Assembly: GCF_004795255.1 (NCBI RefSeq)
Contig: NZ_SSBQ01000002.1
Coordinates: 2,499,501 to 2,563,500 of the forward strand
DNA: 64,000 bases
Reading direction: 5' to 3'
Origin: Streptomyces sp. RKND-216
GTDB taxonomy: Bacteria; Actinomycetota; Actinomycetes; Streptomycetales; Streptomycetaceae
Within the stretch, counting starts at the first letter, position 1. Every line of letters begins with the position of its first letter. Made by a program: the position numbers and the translations under genes. Positions 63,265 to 64,000 of the stretch are shown here, piece by piece. The notes under the pieces are model-generated. The model was not told the origin of the DNA. It was given only the letters and a program-made list of their open reading frames with translations, and ran no database searches.

Positions 63265-64000
63265 GACTCCTCCTCAGCCGTCCGCACCAGCCGGGCGACC
63301 CAGGCAAGCCCGGCCCACTCGAGCAGTGCGCCGACCGCGAGGCAGCCCAGCCCGACCGGGCTGTGCAGCAGCACGTGCAGCGGTTCGGCTCCCATGGCGG
63401 TGCCGAGCAGCAGCCCGAAGGCCGGAAGCAGCGCGAGCACGACGGCGGTGGAGCGCGGGCCGGCGAGCTGTGCGCGCAGTTCGTCGCGCTGGTCACGTTC
63501 GGCTCGCAGCGCGTCGGCGACCCGGTCCAGGCCGTCGGCGAGGCCCGCCCCTCCGTCGGTGGCGACCTGCCAGCACGCCGCCACTCCCGTGAGGCCGTGC
63601 GCACCGGGCAGTCGCGCCGCCCTGTTCAGCACGGCCGGTACGTCGCCGCCGAACCGCGCGGCGGCCAGCAGCGCCGCGCCCTCCTTCCCCAATCGACCGG
63701 CCCCCGCGCCCAGAAGAGCGCCCGCGGGAAGACGGCCCCCGCGCAGTTCCCCCGCGACATCGGTGCACAGGTCGATGACCGCGTTCTCGGTGCGCTCGGC
63801 GGCCTCCCGTGCCCGGCGCCTCCTCGCGAGCCGTCCGGCCACCGGGACCGTGAAAAGGCCCAGTACGGCCGGAATCCATGACTCGCCCAGGGCGCCGACC
63901 AGGCCACCTGCCGGCAGGCACCACCAGGCTCGCCCCGCGCGGGCCCAGGGCCGCTGGAGAGCCGCGACGGCGCCCCTCGGCAGGCGCTTCCGCGACGCGC
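63261..64000 (-). CDS. type II secretion F family protein, TadB-like, partial at window edge
   Basis: At least 246 codons, 5' end outside. From the right edge the frame reads through WWCLPAGGLVGALGESWIP (membrane segment), AGRLARRRRAREAAERTENAV, then the GspF domain with GHGLTGVAACWQVATDGGAGLADGL-like sequence (here AHGLTGVAACWQVATDGG) and two C-terminal helices. The GTG at 63842 is internal, since clear TadB sequence precedes it. Platform protein of the Tad/Flp pilus; TadA would be expected upstream beyond the window. Confidence 0.87.
   Translation of the reverse strand, partial: ASRKRLPRGAVAALQRPWARAGRAWWCLPAGGLVGALGESWIPAVLGLFTVPVAGRLARRRRAREAAERTENAVIDLCTDVAGELRGGRLPAGALLGAGAGRLGKEGAALLAAARFGGDVPAVLNRAARLPGAHGLTGVAACWQVATDGGAGLADGLDRVADALRAERDQRDELRAQLAGPRSTAVVLALLPAFGLLLGTAMGAEPLHVLLHSPVGLGCLAVGALLEWAGLAWVARLVRTAEEES

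Overview
The window is a high-GC actinomycete chromosome segment, almost certainly Streptomyces or a very close relative. Third codon positions are nearly all G or C, and GTG/TTG starts and leaderless promoters are frequent. The right half carries a developmental and housekeeping block (slpD-like protease, holB, MFS-tmk fusion, topA, hppA, anti-sigma gene, bldG, helicase, Tad/Flp genes) whose order matches, as far as I recall, the bldG neighbourhood of S. coelicolor. The DNA is chromosomal core: I see no insertion sequence, phage, integrase, rRNA or CRISPR array.

Left part (1-11.2 kb): the dacB-like D,D-carboxypeptidase (cut by the window edge) diverges from ppa. A glycerolipid module follows: lipid kinase and an alkyl-DHAP-synthase-like flavoprotein on the minus strand, a TetR regulator and a GlpD-like dehydrogenase on the plus strand, with only 20 bp between the two start codons. 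Next are a small secreted protein, a GAF-PP2C-ATPase signalling protein and a ThrE-like exporter.

11.5-25.3 kb: a DinB protein; a Streptomyces-type XRE / HATPase / DUF397 regulatory module with conspicuous operator-like palindromes; a DUF3048 lipoprotein; an ABC exporter behind a MerR-type promoter; a short MreB/Mbl-like protein; a GAF-PAS-GAF-PP2C phosphatase; a TauE/SafE transporter next to an Rrf2 regulator; a two-domain VOC protein; a probable MerR pseudogene that keeps its promoter; and initiator tRNA-Met.

25.3-42.4 kb: DUF6153 and DUF305 proteins; a five-gene translationally coupled operon for glycolate/lactate oxidation (glcD-glcF-lutA-lutB-lutC); a VOC protein; an MFS transporter coupled to anmK behind a DasR-like box; an XRE regulator under a perfect 16-bp palindrome; an NCS2 purine permease; katG divergent from a Fur-family repressor; a DUF389 membrane protein; and tRNA-Thr(CGT).

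42.4-64 kb: slpD-like lipoprotein peptidase, holB, the MFS-thymidylate kinase-coiled-coil fusion, topA with a Lys-rich repeat tail, a small membrane protein, a methyltransferase, a lipoprotein, the membrane pyrophosphatase hppA, the bldG partner-switch pair, a DEAD/DEAH helicase, and a convergent Tad/Flp operon (TadE-like, TadE, DUF4244 pilin, TadC-like, TadB-like). The TadE-like gene has no stop codon before it runs antisense into the helicase.

Most informative for follow-up: the back-to-back leaderless promoter of the lipid module, the MerR relic, the missing stop of the TadE-like gene, the TTA codon just ahead of the helicase, and the putative DasR- and GntR-type boxes in front of anmK and glcD.
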